Positions 22,683 through 34,270 are shown, counted from the stretch's first letter. The stretch is 64,000 nucleotides of DNA from Paulinella micropora (GCA_009731375.1 BJOX01000142.1:109637-173636), one strand, 5' to 3'. Translations and numbers: made by a program. Notes: generated by a model not told the origin, from the letters alone.

Positions 22683-23063
22683 ATGCCTAGATCTATACAT
22701 AAAGGAATAATAGCAAACAAGTTGCCACGAAAAACACTTTTGAAGCAGAACCTGGAAAAAACTAACATAGAAAAAGCACACGAGGAACTTACTATTGACA
22801 GGCCAGTAATAACAGAGTTAGATAGCAAAAAACCGCCCAAATTTAAGAATGACTTGGAAATACAACCAATTAAAACACAAAGAGATGGGGTTGAATTGCT
22901 TCCTATTCAAAAAGAAGGAATATTGCCAGCAATGGGGACTATGGTTATATGTGCAAGCACTGGCGGGGGGAAATCAGTTATGATTTGTAATCTACTTGCC
23001 AAAAAGAACATGTTGAAAGGTTTTTATGATAGAATAGTCGTCTTTTGCTTAAGTCAGCTTTAG
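22683..23063 (+). pseudogene. Genome-packaging ATPase (FtsK/HerA type), truncated
   Basis: From ATG 22683, 126 residues remain. A charged N-terminal region is followed by a hydrophobic strand and Walker A ASTGGGKS (residues ~91-98), then helix MICNLLAKK and a strand ending in VVFCLS. The Walker A context matches the A32/FtsK-like packaging ATPases of Polintons, polinton-like viruses and large DNA viruses. Walker B and the rest are absent, because the viral sequence stops at ~23058 and TATG repeats begin. The ATPase precedes the protease and capsid genes, as in related viruses. It cannot work as it stands. Confidence 0.7.
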
Positions 23064-23286
23064 TGGTATGTATGAATGTATGTGTTGTATGTAATGTAAT
23101 ACTATGTATGTACGTATGTATATATGTATGTATGTATGTAATATTGTATGTATGTATATGTATATGTATGTATAGCATGCATGTACAACTCATCTTGCAC
23201 TCATAGATCCTGTTGCTCCTGCATACATTAATAGTGCAACACATACAATATTGAAAACATACATATAATGTCAATGCATGCAAACA

Positions 23287-23620
23287 ATTAGATGGTCGAA
23301 CGTTACAATGTGGACGGAAACGTGATAGTCCGGACGATCTGCGGCAAGGCCTCTGAGGGAATCGTGCCGGAGGCTGACCTGAAGCTGGTTCACCCTTCGT
23401 TCAAGGTTGGTGACAAGGTCACCACGAGTCCCCTTCATGGGCACGTCTTTTTGTGTAAAAAGACAGATGAAGTTGGTATGGAATTCATTTCCACGGACCA
23501 GGCAAGTATAACTACGCCAACTTGAAAGCCACGGTGACCGAGGTACATGTATACATACCATATACAATATACAATATATATACATATTTATATAGTATAC
23601 ATATATATATTTATATCATT

Positions 23621-23658
<38 letters not shown>

Positions 23659-23836
23659 CATATATATATATATATCATTCTCTCTATCTCCACTTTCTCA
23701 GGTAAAGCCTCCTACACAAGAAGGCTTCTCGCCAATGTGTTCGATTGAGTTCGAGCTCTCCGAAGAAAAACTCAAAGACACTGGCCTAGCATCAAAGCTT
23801 GTCAATCTTCCAGCTTGGTTACTGGTCGCTACTCAA

Positions 23837-23928
<92 letters not shown>

Positions 23929-24480
23929 TATATATATACATATATGTATATATATATATATACCTTATAGCTACCAAGCGATACCCAGAGCGAAGAGTCC
24001 CAGTCCGCGACAGAAGACTCCAAGGACAACAGGAAGAAGAGATCAACGTTTTTACAAGCACACACACACACATACATACATACGTATACATACATACATA
24101 CATCAATGTAGGGGGGAGCCCCTCGATGCAAAACGTAAAGCCAAAAAAAAACAACAGAAAAACAAAGGAAAAGCAGAGAAGAAAAGTGAAACGCCAGAGG
24201 AAGCACTTGAATTGGACCAAGTTCAGGGCGACCTTGCACAAGGTAAGAACAGTATCTTTTAAATTATAATAACATAAGCACTTGTATAATGTATTTACAT
24301 TTTGACGAACATACCTAATAGCATGTACAGAGTTGTATATAAATATTATTGTGTGTGTGTACAGGACTACTTAATAAGGATCTCATTACTGACTGGCCGA
24401 ACTACAAGAGTCTCTCAAGTAATTTGATCCCAGAAGTCGAGGTAGATGCAGAAGACGTAGATGCAATGGTCGTCTGGACC
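23287..24480 (+). pseudogene. Exon-like blocks of a host gene
   Basis: Four blocks look like exons: ~23287-23551 (ending GAG before gtacat), 23701-~23830 (preceded by ctcag), ~24115-24241 (ending CAAG before gtaagaac) and 24364-~24480 (preceded by tacag). Encoded segments include VERYNVDGNVIVRTICGK, SFKVGDKVT, an ANLKATVTE piece in a shifted frame, CSIEFELSEEKL, a Lys-rich stretch and DLITDWPNYKSLSS. A frameshift in the first block (~23500) suggests decay or an error. The introns are filled with TA, CT and GT repeats. I do not recognise the protein. Codon use and GC content differ from the AT-rich viral genes. Confidence 0.45.
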
Positions 24481-24582
24481 AGATGCCTTTCTCTCTCTCT
24501 GTCTCTGTCCTCTGTCTCTCTCTCTGTCTCTCTCCCTCTCTCTTTGTCTCTTTATAGATATATACATATATATATACATGTA

Positions 24583-24628
<46 letters not shown>

Positions 24629-24930
24629 TCCCTCCCTGCATGGCCTACCTCTCAACCTCTCCCCTCCCCCCCGCCGCGAGCGCCGCGAATATGCTGCGAG
24701 CACTGAGAGTGTCGTGTACATACCGCAAGTATGCAAATAATATATATTATATATGCCGCGAGCGCCGCGAATATGCCGCGAGCGAAGCGAATATGCCGCG
24801 AGGAGCATACATATATTATTTGCATATATATATATATATATATTTATGTATATATATATATGTCATATATATATATATGTACACACACACATACATATAT
24901 ATATATATCTATATATGTATGTGTGTGTGT
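23560..24930. repeat. TA/CT/GT microsatellites between the exon-like blocks
   Basis: Long (TA)n arrays at ~23634-23690, 23867-23960, 24590-24620 and 24830-24920. (CT)n at ~23840-23870 and 24490-24550, and (CA)n near 24060. A short GCCGCGAGCG repeat occurs at ~24670-24800. Frames through these give IYIYIY or LSLSLS strings and are not genes. Confidence 0.85.
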
Positions 24931-24949
24931 TCTGTTTTATCACTTGTCA

Positions 24950-25136
24950 GAATAATAATGGTGGGAGCAATATTACTAACTGTTCTTTCACGCCGAACTC
25001 GATTTCTATTGGAGGAGGTTGTTCGACGGTTCAGGCTAACTGTCAATGCCCGGCAACTGTACCAGGATGATGTCTTTCACGACGTCACGATGTCAATCAT
25101 CCGACCGCCGTCTAAGTATATAACTAGCTTCATTCA
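24950..25136 (+). other. Possible exon, Cys-rich
   Basis: After TTGTCAG at 24949 there is GC-richer sequence. One frame reads NNNGGSNITNCSFTPNSISI followed by several Cys residues and a stop, and a second frame is open to 25139. It could be a terminal exon of an extracellular protein. Weak evidence. Confidence 0.25.
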
Positions 25137-25139
25137 GTG

Positions 25140-28100
25140 ACCGCCACCGCTGGTGCGCAGCGACAGCGGTGTAATCAACCTAAATCAATGGACACCGCTG
25201 GTGAGCAGCATTTCTATTATGTAGAATAGTTGGTTGGCAACTGAACTTCAAGTCTTTGGTCAGGATGATGGGCCGTCCTTGGAAGCCGGACCATGCCTGT
25301 ACAGTTGCGCTGAGCTCAGCGTTAAATTAGTTTCAATATAACTGTGTTTAATATTAATAGTAGAGAGAATCGAGATTAGAGCAAGTTAATATGATGTAGT
25401 GTTTCAAGTTTTTTTTAAAAATGAAAGTTATACAGTATCTAGAATCTAAATTGTGTTTCGATACAACCCCAAGGGGTAATTACACAACGAACTCTTATTA
25501 AAGATCTCAATGGCTGCATTGAGTCCTGACTTCAAAGAGCAGGTGAAATACCAGTAAATAGCAGAGCGGTCACTTGGTTTATTTATATACGTAGATTTCT
25601 ACTTGTTTGCAGACTTGGGTCGCAAAATACGAACACTACTGAACGTAGATTGTGAGTTTGTTAAGCTCGCAAAAACTACTTGCAGAGTACTTGAAGGATG
25701 GCTTCAAATTGACAACTTGTAGTTCAAGTGTCCAGGATTTGCAGATTTGCATTTAGAAAGAACTTGAAGGTTTCCTCAGTATAACTATGGGCTCATTTTT
25801 CATCTGATCACGTCGTTGTCAACCATTTACCGCTATGACTGTGTCACTGTAAAAAGGACAAAAAGGCAGTGATGTGGTGGAAAATGTAATTTATTAGTGA
25901 ATCTTTAAATTGATATTTTGAAGTTATTTCTGAAGGTAATCAAAAACTAGTTAGTGAAGTCGAAACGTTGTGCAGGAAGAATCTAACGCAGTAACGAGCC
26001 GGCCAAAAAGAGTGAAAAAGTCAACTGTGATGATTTTAGCAGGTCGTTATTAATAAAGCTAGTAAAGTGCTCAGTCTGATAGCTCCACCCCCCAGACCTA
26101 ACGGTTGAGTAGAGTTGCGCATATCAGTGTAGTTATTAATAGCATGTTAATAAACGCAGTGAAATCTGTGGATGCTAAGGCGTCAAAACTAAAAAATATT
26201 TTTTATTATTATAAATATATAATAATATTTTTTTTTAATTACCAACACAGATATAATATTGAACTAGTTCCCACTACAATAATATCAATAATACCATAGT
26301 ATTACTTACTAATATCTTTAAGCAGTTAATGCTTTGCGGTTCATACAGAAGTTAGTAGAGTTCTTGACGGTGAAGTCACACCATTAATAAAGAGACAAGT
26401 CTGAATGCAGTGACAATCTTTAATCAGTCATTGCCCTTTGTGAAAGGAAGGAAAATTGACACGTCACTACTCAAAACTGAAACTACACGTCACTACTCAA
26501 AACATGAAATTCCAGATAAATAACTTTCAGTTGAATTACTTAATAAATGTAATAGTATGAAAATACTACTAAGAAGTTCAGGACTGAAATTAAGTAATAG
26601 TGACAAAAAGGCAATTGATTGCATCCGTCTACCTTTGGATAAATTATTATTACTACTACTTGACTAAAACTAACTTAATAATTCTATGGGAATAACGCAC
26701 CCCCCGAAATCCAAATTTCATAACGGCGAAGTTAAGAAAATGGATTTCCAATAGGATAATCTCATTAGAATTATTATTGTTGTCCATGGCTCTAGGACGG
26801 CTCATAATTCAGCAATATGTTCAAGTAACACATATATAAATATGATTAGCATATGAAGCAAAAAGCAACAAACGACGCAAAATCAATCATATATCCTTAC
26901 GATATCAGACAGTGTAACAAAACCAAACAGTACACAATGTAAGATTACTATAATTGCTAACTTAAAAGAAAAAATTTGTGTGAGGATCAGAAAGGGCAGC
27001 CCAAGGGCCGATCAACTCTCTCATTCGTCATCTCCTCGTATGTATAAGAAAAGAAAAAGAATGAAGCAACACAAAAGAATATGATGACAAAGACACATTA
27101 GACTCTCTCCACATTCAGTCACTAGCTCTCACGCTCACTAGATCGCTCACGCTCACACACCCCCCGAGCTCTATGACCATATGTTATCATAATCATTACA
27201 TAACCCGCTCACAATCAATTCTATCTTTATTAGTTCTTCATGCTCTCTAATGACTAGTTATGCTCTAACTATAAACGCAAACTGAAATAGTGCAGGTAGC
27301 TAGTCTGAACTACTCACTCAACGTTAAATCAAAGAATGAGCAAAAGAATAACTACATGCAGATAAAATCATGCAATACAAGCAAAAATGTAAGATAAATG
27401 ATAAAGGGACATAATGAGTCAACACATAACGCATTGGGGTACTGAGCATTATTAGTAGTAAGTGACTGTATGTATAATATTGCCATAAAATAAGCGAAAC
27501 ACGCAACACACATACGACAACATTAACACATCCATCTCAAAAAGTCTATTCTTTGTCAGTAACATCACCACCTGCGCTCAGCCTACCATTACGCTCTAGG
27601 CTTTACGGGCTATCAGCTAATTTGACTTCGCCTGTCAACAGCATATCTCTATGACTAACATCATCATCAGCTATTGCTATATTCGCTGTAGCTAAGCACC
27701 CCACCATCTCTATACACAACTATTATTGCTGGCCAAGTATGTATGATTTAAAACATCGACAAAGCTATGAGTAAAACGACAACGTCATACAAACAGACAT
27801 CGATAATGATAACACATTGAAAAATATGCTCTGCAGCATATATATAGCGTGAACGAGGGTAATAGTATGGTGTAACAAATATACTTCGCAAATGACAAAT
27901 GTATACCATACACATTAAAACAAACAGCTACAAATAACAATGGCATAGAAAATGCTTAGCCAAAACATAGTAGTACCAGCACAGGGAAAAGCAGAAAACA
28001 ACGCAAAAATGTACAAGGCATTATGACTTGAGAATATAGCATGGTCTCATAAAATGAATCCTCTATGCTCACTAGCCACTGTGTACCCTGCTCGCTAGTT

Positions 28101-28431
28101 CTCGCACTCCCTAAAACTCTCTGGCAGTACTATTCTCACCTGATCCATGTACACCAATCACTTCGAACACGCGGAAATGGCATAAATGAACTAGGTCATG
28201 ACACTGGGCATGAAAAACTCTCGTGCTTCTCGCTCGTGCACTCACACTCGTTCTCATTACGCCCTCACCACTACATCACTTGCACTAGCGCTCACACGCG
28301 ATCGCTCGCCCTCGCATGCTTCTCACTCGCGCTCTCTCGTCCTCACTTGCCTTGCTCGCTCGCACTTACTTGCTCACTGGCTCTCGCCTGTCTCATACTA
28401 CTCACCCCCCTTTTTACCTCCTATACTTAAT
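25140..28431. other. AT-rich non-coding region, no gene seen
   Basis: No supported reading frame. Notable items: a duplicated CACGTCACTACTCAAAAC at ~26460 and ~26486, scattered TATA-rich stretches, and a degenerate CTCGC/CTCAC-rich tract at ~28210-28400 just before viral sequence resumes. It looks like host intergenic or old repeat DNA. Confidence 0.6.
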
Positions 28432-28560
28432 AAAGATGGTAAAAATATATGTGTGTATGGTCACGAAGCCATTAACATAAACGGTTGGACGGACTTAAAA
28501 GAAAAAGAAGCGGAGGAGTTGAAAGCTCAGAACGGCTACGGCTTTGATACTTTTATTTAG
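28432..28560 (+). pseudogene. C-terminal scrap of adenain-like protease (copy A)
   Basis: About 42 codons ending KAQNGYGFDTFI and TAG, nearly identical in the last 20 residues to the end of the protease at 63991-63347 in copy B. The catalytic His, Asp, Gln and Cys segments are missing because non-viral DNA replaces them. It fixes the right edge of the replaced block at about 28432. Confidence 0.8.
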
Positions 28561-28580
28561 CAGGGGCCTTCGTCCCCCGC
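28560..28580. terminator. GGGG-TTCG-CCCC hairpin at protease 3' end
   Basis: GCAGGGGCCTTCGTCCCCCGC begins at the last base of the stop codon and folds into a GC-rich hairpin. The same type of hairpin occurs at other gene ends of copy A. In mimivirus and its virophage, palindromes at gene ends set mRNA 3' ends; the same role here is inference. Confidence 0.5.
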
Positions 28581-28691
28581 ACCCCTCCGTTTTGGTAGGT
28601 AGTTAAAACAAAAATATATTTTCCTATATATACGAACCATTTACAGTAAAAAAAGCTTCACCAAAAAGTCGGGTCGTAGGGTGTCCCTAAA

Positions 28692-29502
28692 ATGGAGTAT
28701 AGGGGAGGCAGGAGCTCTAACATTTACTATGTCAATAGCAAAAATAGGATAAACGGCACGGACAGTGATTTCACTCACTCCATTGATATGAAAGGGTTAG
28801 ACAATCCTACCCATTGTAAAATTTTACATATCTATGTGCCGAAATCATATTACTCTGTGGCAAGTCCTTACAATACTTTTATTCTGAGTGAAGATGGATT
28901 TGAGGCACTCATTACGATACCTGAGGGCAACTACACGATGAACAACTTAAAAAATAACTGGCTGAGGTGCTAACGGCAGACAGCCCCAACGACTATACAT
29001 ACAAAGTCACGAGCAACAACACAAACACCGACCCCGAAGACAGTAAGCTATTATTTACCGTAGCTAACAACCTAGGAATTCAACCGCGTTTTTTATTTGA
29101 CAGCGAAACTCGTATTCACGAAGTAATGGGATTTGACCGTATCTCAACATATATCTTTGCTAATAATAACCTGAGGTCACCAAATGTCATAATCTTGACT
29201 GGCGAAAAAACATTGTATCTACAAAGTGACCAGTTGGTGAGGGTGATGACCACGTGCTCCAAGAAATATACACGGCGAATGAAATCCCGTTTGGCTCTGT
29301 TATCTACGACGGCTCGGTTAGTGAATACGGAAAACGGCTATCTACGAGTTCAAGCAATGTGTATCGGTTTTACTTAACTGACGAAAACGACCAACCAGTT
29401 AATCTCAACGGTCTCGGCATTGTAATGACATTATTGATTTACAGGGAAACGAATTACTTTAATTTATTTACATCATTTTTTAATTTGTTGAAATCTAGAT
29501 AA
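28692..29502 (+). pseudogene. Penton-like minor capsid protein (copy A)
   Basis: Three frames (28692-28973, 28967-29377, 29254-29502) make one ~270-residue protein broken by shifts near 28955 and 29235. The start is a Gly/Arg-rich MEYRGGRSSN. Then come IYYVNSKNR, TDSDFTHSID, HIYVPKSYYSV, ITIPEGNY and, near the end, SNVYRFYLTDEN and GIVMTLLIYRETN. This order (an N-terminal S/N-S-x-R-x2-G-T-x-S-D-F box, then P-K-S-Y-Y, then a late Y-x-F-x-L-T-D-E-N) is what I associate with the single-jelly-roll minor capsid (penton) proteins of Polinton-like viruses. It is strongly similar to copy B (63166-61991). It lies upstream of the major capsid gene, as expected. The penton role is inferred from motif memory and position. 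Confidence 0.6.
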
Positions 29503-29539
29503 TTTTAATTTAAACAAAAGTGAATATATATGAATAAAG

Positions 29540-30193
29540 ATGACAACAAGATATAAAAATGGAAAAATCTGTCGTATTGTTGGTGGAGAAGGAAAGCAAT
29601 ACATAGGAAGCACTTGTATTCAATTGAGTAAGCGAATTTACCAACACAAACAACTAGCGAAAAGAAAACCTGAATATCCATTATATCAATATTTTAACGA
29701 GATAGGATGGGATAATGCTCGTATTGTGCTCGTTGAAGAATATGAATGTAATAATAAAGAACAGTTGTTATCGAGAGAGCAATATTGGATTAAACAATTA
29801 AAACCAGACCTAAATAAGCGGGATGCTGATGCTATATGCGAGCACGGGAAATATAGATATTATTGTGTCTCGTGTAATGGAAAAGGTATATGCGAGCATT
29901 AAAAAAGACAAGAACGGTGTATTGAATGTAAGGGTAGTCAAATCTGCTAACACGAACAAATAAAATCAAGATGTATTGAGTGTGGTGGTGGCGAAATATG
30001 TAATCATCAAAAAAGAAAAGATGGATGTATAGAATGTAAGCCGAATAATTTTTGCGAACACAAAAAAATAAGGGGAAATTACGCTGAATGTGGTGAGTGG
30101 GAATGTAATGTGTGTAATATGAAACTAAGTAGCAGGAGGAATTTTAATAATCATATGATTTCAAAAAGACATATTAATAAGACTAATAATTAA
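29540..30193 (+). pseudogene. GIY-YIG endonuclease with zinc-repeat tail, two TAA stops
   Basis: One frame from 29540 to 30193 with in-frame TAA stops at ~29900 and ~29948. The N-terminal GIY-YIG domain has the variant CRIV (residues ~11-14), QYIGST (~20-25), an Arg (~32) and His (~36), Glu (~80) and an LN pair (~91-92). The tail is a series of C-x2-C ... C-x-H units (RCIECGGGEICNH-like), a zinc repeat typical of GIY-YIG proteins in giant viruses, ending in a C2H2 finger. There is no counterpart between penton and major capsid genes in copy B, so it looks like a homing-endonuclease insertion. It now seems inactive. Confidence 0.75.
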
Positions 30194-30264
30194 TTTTAGA
30201 TTTTTTTTCTCGTATTACAATATATAACGACCTTTTGAAAAAAAAAAAAAAACAAGAAGACAAA

Positions 30265-31778
30265 ATGCCGACACTCTGGGGTGGGGAATTGGATTTCAGC
30301 AGGACTGATCTTATCGTTTGAATAAGCTTACCCCTCGTGAGGGTTCTATTAATGACACTGTGACTACCGCAGGAGGGCAGGAAAGCAACTTTGACCTTAT
30401 CAGCCGTCCGTTTAACTTAGCTCGTTCTGTTTTGAGTTTTAATTATGCTCCAGATGCGAAGGCGGCAAACTACAATAAATGCTTTATGGATTGCTTGGCC
30501 CCAATCAGGCAGATACAATTGATTACGAGAGGTGGTGTTTATCTGTGCGACATTAACGAAGTCGGAAATATCACTAAGATGATTTGGAAACCCGAAACCT
30601 CCATTGATGATTTACTTGCTTTGGAAAATCACGACAATGGAAGTGGAGCTGGTTGTATGCTTCAAAAGTGCAATGCTACAACTACATTTCAACCCGCTAG
30701 CGATGCTATAAGGTTGGCAGCATTACAAACAGCATTGACCGCTTCGGCAGTAGCAGGAAATGCGGTGGGACAAATTGATGCGGGAATTGATGTTGCGAAG
30801 GCTCAGGTTCAGGCCGCATTAAAGGCTTGGATGTTACAACCCTCCACAAATGCCCGCCGACACGATGATGCCCTTATTGCGAATGAGACTGGTGCGAGTA
30901 AGTTCGTTAATGTTGCTTTTAATGAGGCTAAGTATTTCTCAGCTGGTACTGTTAATAATGCCAGCCCTAGTATTAATGTTAAGATTAATCTTGGAATGCT
31001 TTAAAATACTATTTTCGCTCTGGATAAAACTATTATGTTTCCAGGAATTTTGACTTTGCGGATTGTTTGGCAACAGACACCCAAAATCTTTTATTATAAC
31101 AATGATGCTCTTTCTACTGGTGGAGGTGCGGTCGCAACAGCGGATTCAAATGTTACCGTTACTAATCTCAGCCTTTTCTTAGCTGTTGAAACCAATCCTG
31201 ATGTCATTCAATCAATTCAACAGAAGATTATGAGCCCCGAAGGTATGAGCTTCAACATTGATTATTCTTATTTGTATAAAAACACTGTCGGTCTCGCTTC
31301 AACTTCTCAAAATGTTATCCTTAGATTTAACAGAGGTCACGGACGACGACTTAAGAAAATTTATCACTCTGTTTTCAACACAACCGAAAATAAGAACACT
31401 GCTTATGACAACAGCAACCTGCTCGGTTCTAAGGTCCAAACTTTTTATACCACACTAGACGGGGCACGACTTCAGGAATTCAATGTTGATTGTCAAACTG
31501 GAAAACTAGAAGACTATATGTATCTTAAGCCGAAGTTGGAAGGCTCTGCTTTGATGAATAGCAATGTTTATCAATACAACTGGTTTTGGTGTGATAGCTT
31601 TGACAATACCCGCCCGCTGTGGAGCAAGGACCAAAATGAAATCAGTGGAATAAGTCTAGACACCGAGCGACGATGGGAATTTATCGGAACCACTGCTAAT
31701 ATTGCGGCCAATCATTACACATTTGTCGTCACTCAGCAAGAAGTAAACGTCAGGAACGGCACCATTACTAGAACCTAA
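30265..31778 (+). pseudogene. Major capsid protein candidate (copy A)
   Basis: Starts at ATG 30265. The frame shifts near 30309 into 30318-31004, and a TAA at 31002 precedes 31035-31778 in the same frame. About 500 residues. Segments conserved with copy B include GGELDFSRTD, LNKLTPREG, GGQESNFDLISRPFNLARS, YNKC-F/Y-MDCLAPIRQIQL, FLAVETNPDVIQSIQQ and NVYQYNW-F/S-W. Length, Trp/Asn-rich beta character and position between penton and other structural genes support a double-jelly-roll major capsid protein of a polinton-like virus. I cannot verify the fold by eye. An AT-rich run precedes the start. Confidence 0.6.
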
Positions 31779-31790
31779 GCAGGGGCAAGG
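31779..31790. terminator. Degenerate half-hairpin at capsid gene end
   Basis: GCAGGGGCAAGG directly after the stop codon matches the left half of the copy A gene-end hairpin, but the right half is lost. Confidence 0.3.
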
Positions 31791-31839
31791 TAGTAATTAA
31801 TTTTGATAGATTATTTATTTTTTTGTTAATATAGGAACA

Positions 31840-33093
31840 ATGAGTCACCAACGAAATTTGATAGCACAAAACCCTGACGGAGATTTTATAAATGTCAAAG
31901 TCGCATATGACGGCAAAATTGAAACGAACAATATGAAAACCGCCTTTGGAGAAGCATTAACCAGTTCATTAACACCAGGCTTACAGGAAATATTTCCCTA
32001 CACAGTTAATACACGGACATGGACATTAACTCAAACTGATGCGACCGTAGCATTTAATGCGAATATGGCTGAATTTAAAACAGAAGCAAAGCTACCGCCA
32101 ATGCCATTATAGAAAGCAAAAAAAAAAAAAAATACAGAACGGGTATGGGGGTTCTGTGTCGCTTCACCGCCTTATGGACGACAGACGAAACAAAAGATTA
32201 TGCCTCTGTTATTGGAATTGGAGATACCACATTACAAAATGGTTTCTATTTTTATAAAAGCAGAGATGCCGGTATGAATATTCTACATTGTAAGGGAGGA
32301 GTGCCTACCTTGGTTCCACAAGCGGGATGGAATAATGACCCGTGTAATGGAACAGGAGATATGCCTAAGAATGGTCCAATGGAAATGTGTTTCAAATTCA
32401 ATTCCAGTATTTAGGCTTTGGTGCTATTAAGTTTTCAATCGAGAATCCAAATACTGGCGAATTCCAGCTAGTCCATATGATTAAGTATGCGAATGCCAAC
32501 ACTGGTGTCAGTCTACGAAATACAACTCTCCCATTTGTAGCACGTATCTACAACGTCAATCAATTAAATGGAGTACAAAGTTTTAAAACGGCCAGTTGTA
32601 GTATGTTTATTGAGGGTTCCAACACTATTAATTCAAACATATCTAACGAAGCGGAAGGAAGTGAGCCAGCGAGCACTAGTGAAAGCCCAATTCTCAGCAT
32701 AAAAATAAAACAACTTTTAATGGCGGTGCGACCAATTATTCAATCGTTTACCCATCTCTCGTAAGCATATCGAACGAAGACAGCAAGGTTAACATAGTGC
32801 GAATTGTGAAAACGACTGGAGCACTTACGGCGGAGAACTTTGCTGATATTGATTCCAAAACTTCAATCGTATCAAAGGACACCGCCGCGACTGCTCGTGG
32901 TGCTGCCACTATAACGGACGTCATTCTTAAACTTTATGTTAATGCTACTTCTAGCCAGCTTATTGACCTGCGAACTTACGACATACAACTCTCTCCTGCT
33001 GGCGAAAATCTAACATTTTTACAAAAGTCTGTTGCGACTGTTAATAATGGAGGAAATGTGAATGTTATAGTTAATTTATTGGAAGACCACTAG
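31840..33093 (+). pseudogene. Second conserved structural protein (copy A)
   Basis: Four frames (31840-32112, 32145-32414, 32387-32764, 32797-33093) read as one ~410-residue protein broken near 32110 (an A-run), 32400 and 32740-32790. It matches the copy B gene 60286-59052 throughout: HQRNLIAQNPDG at the start, then FQIQFQYLGFGAIKF, GVSLRNTTLPF, a GSNTIN segment and NNGGNVNVI near the end. The LGFGAIKF ... HMI-x-YAN ... NTTLPF pattern resembles beta-rich virion proteins found in many large DNA viruses and phages. It is probably a spike or receptor-binding component; this is inference. Confidence 0.5.
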
Positions 33094-33123
33094 TAGGGGC
33101 AAGCCCCTACAACCCCCTTCGAG
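33093..33123. terminator. GTAGGGGC hairpin at structural gene 3' end
   Basis: GTAGGGGCAAGCCCCTAC (33093-33110) begins at the last base of the stop codon. With its CAACCCCCTT flank it is the exact reverse complement of the copy at ~34322-34348. Probable 3'-end signal. Confidence 0.55.
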
Positions 33124-33149
33124 GAAGCAAAAAAAAAAATACAAAGACT

Positions 33150-33425
33150 TTACAAATACTTTTTCAATTCTTCCTTATTTCGACACCACGACTGACGAAC
33201 TAACCATTCAATATATGGCTTATCAATCTTCGCGATGTCTTCTATTTTTTTGCCTTTGCATTTGCCGAATTGAAAAGTGTCTTTCGGTTGTGCATTTCTC
33301 ATTTCTTCAATTGCTTTTATTTCGTCGTGTATTACCTTTTGAACATCTTCCAACGAGAAGGATTTTTTTTCACCTTCAATTGAAAGTTTTTGGAACTTCT
33401 CGCACAGTCTTGTTAGGGTGGTCAT
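33150..33425 (-). CDS. DUF3820-like small protein (copy A)
   Basis: 91 residues, apparently intact, on the minus strand. A helical N-terminal half (MTTLTRLCEKF...) is followed by FQFGKCKGKKIEDIAKID and PYIEWLVRQ. The F-G-K-x-K-G-K ... D-x-x-Y-x-x-W order is that of DUF3820-type domains, which are found next to exonucleases and in phage proteins. TAGGGTATATA (33453-33463) lies upstream; the same box, TATATACCCTA on the coding strand, precedes the copy B paralogue at 57974. Function unknown; a link to DNA metabolism is plausible. Confidence 0.65.
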   Translation of the reverse strand: MTTLTRLCEKFQKLSIEGEKKSFSLEDVQKVIHDEIKAIEEMRNAQPKDTFQFGKCKGKKIEDIAKIDKPYIEWLVRQSWCRNKEELKKYL

Positions 33426-33556
33426 AGTAGGGTGGTATACGGTCTATGCCCGTAGGGTATATATAGGGTAATATATAAAAATAAAAAATAATTATTTATA
33501 TAGAAACTTTTGAAAAAGTTTCACAAAACCGGAGGTGCGGAGGCGGAGTCTCTGCG

Positions 33557-34240
33557 ATGAGTGAGTGGATAAAGTTTGTTAAGGCTTACTCTGCTAAGCA
33601 TAACATAAGCTATGGTGAAGCATTGAAAAAGGCGAGCAAAGAATACAAACGGCAAAAAGGCGGTAGTGCGGAGTTATCAGAGCATGTCTATTTGTCTTCG
33701 TCAGATAGAAAGGGTGCTGACGGATGGAAACCAGTCGCGAGCAAAGAAAAATCAACCGTATATGAAAAAGATGGTAAGGCGATTGTGGCATTTAGGGGTA
33801 GTGCTGATAAGAGGGACCTGCTAACCGATGTCGCATTAGTAAAGGGAGTATTGAAAAGGACCCCGAGATACAAAGAAGAGCAGAAGTTGGTTAATGAAGT
33901 CATAAAGAAATATGGTAAAGAAAATGTAGAGCTGACGGGTCATTCACTAGGTGGCACAATAGCAAAAGATTTAAGTAGACAAACAGGTGTTAAGGCGACC
34001 ACATACAACAAAGGCAGTAGCACGAGGGACCTAATTGAAGGAGTGATTGACCGAGTAGCCGTTAAGGTAAATCCAAAAGGTAAAAGGGCTAAGACTGCGA
34101 AGCTAACCACGAACTACCGAACTAAGTATGACCCCGTATCATTGTTAGGTGCTACGGCTGTAAATACTAAGTTTGTGAAACCAAAAAAAGGAATTCATAC
34201 TATTAGGAGCTTTAAGGGTAGGGGCAAGGCAAAAAGGTAA
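33557..34240 (+). CDS. Class 3 lipase
   Basis: 227 residues, intact. The N-terminal segment WIKFVKAYSAKHNISYGEAL with Lys-rich continuation is a short basic helical module seen in viral proteins. The lipase domain follows: VAFRGS (~77-82, oxyanion region), nucleophile elbow GHSLGG (Ser ~130), Asp in YDPVSL (~192) and His in GIHTIRS (~214). The Ser-Asp-His triad and its order fit the class 3 (fungal) lipase fold, which cleaves ester bonds of lipids. Lipases occur in some polinton-like viruses. It may help membrane passage or lipid remodelling. It lies between DUF3820 and the polymerase; copy B has no lipase at the matching place. It is among the few unbroken genes of copy A. Confidence 0.8.
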   Translation: MSEWIKFVKAYSAKHNISYGEALKKASKEYKRQKGGSAELSEHVYLSSSDRKGADGWKPVASKEKSTVYEKDGKAIVAFRGSADKRDLLTDVALVKGVLKRTPRYKEEQKLVNEVIKKYGKENVELTGHSLGGTIAKDLSRQTGVKATTYNKGSSTRDLIEGVIDRVAVKVNPKGKRAKTAKLTTNYRTKYDPVSLLGATAVNTKFVKPKKGIHTIRSFKGRGKAKR

Positions 34241-34270
34241 AAAAAAAAACATTTTTCTTTTATCATTAGA

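Larger units (their letters stand above)
23064..28431. other. 5.4-kb non-viral block replacing the ATPase-protease junction
   Basis: Viral coding stops inside the ATPase and resumes inside the last third of the protease. Between them are TATG, TA, CT and GT microsatellites, exon-like blocks (23.29-25.10 kb) and an AT-rich region (25.14-28.43 kb). The viral segment that should hold the ATPase C-terminus and most of the protease is missing, so this is a replacement (deletion plus insertion or rearrangement), not a clean insertion. An assembly join is an alternative. Confidence 0.7.

Noticed and set aside
23522-25140. Long frames rich in Ile-Tyr and Ser-Leu
   Set aside because: They run through (TA)n and (CT)n arrays; only the short exon-like blocks have normal composition.
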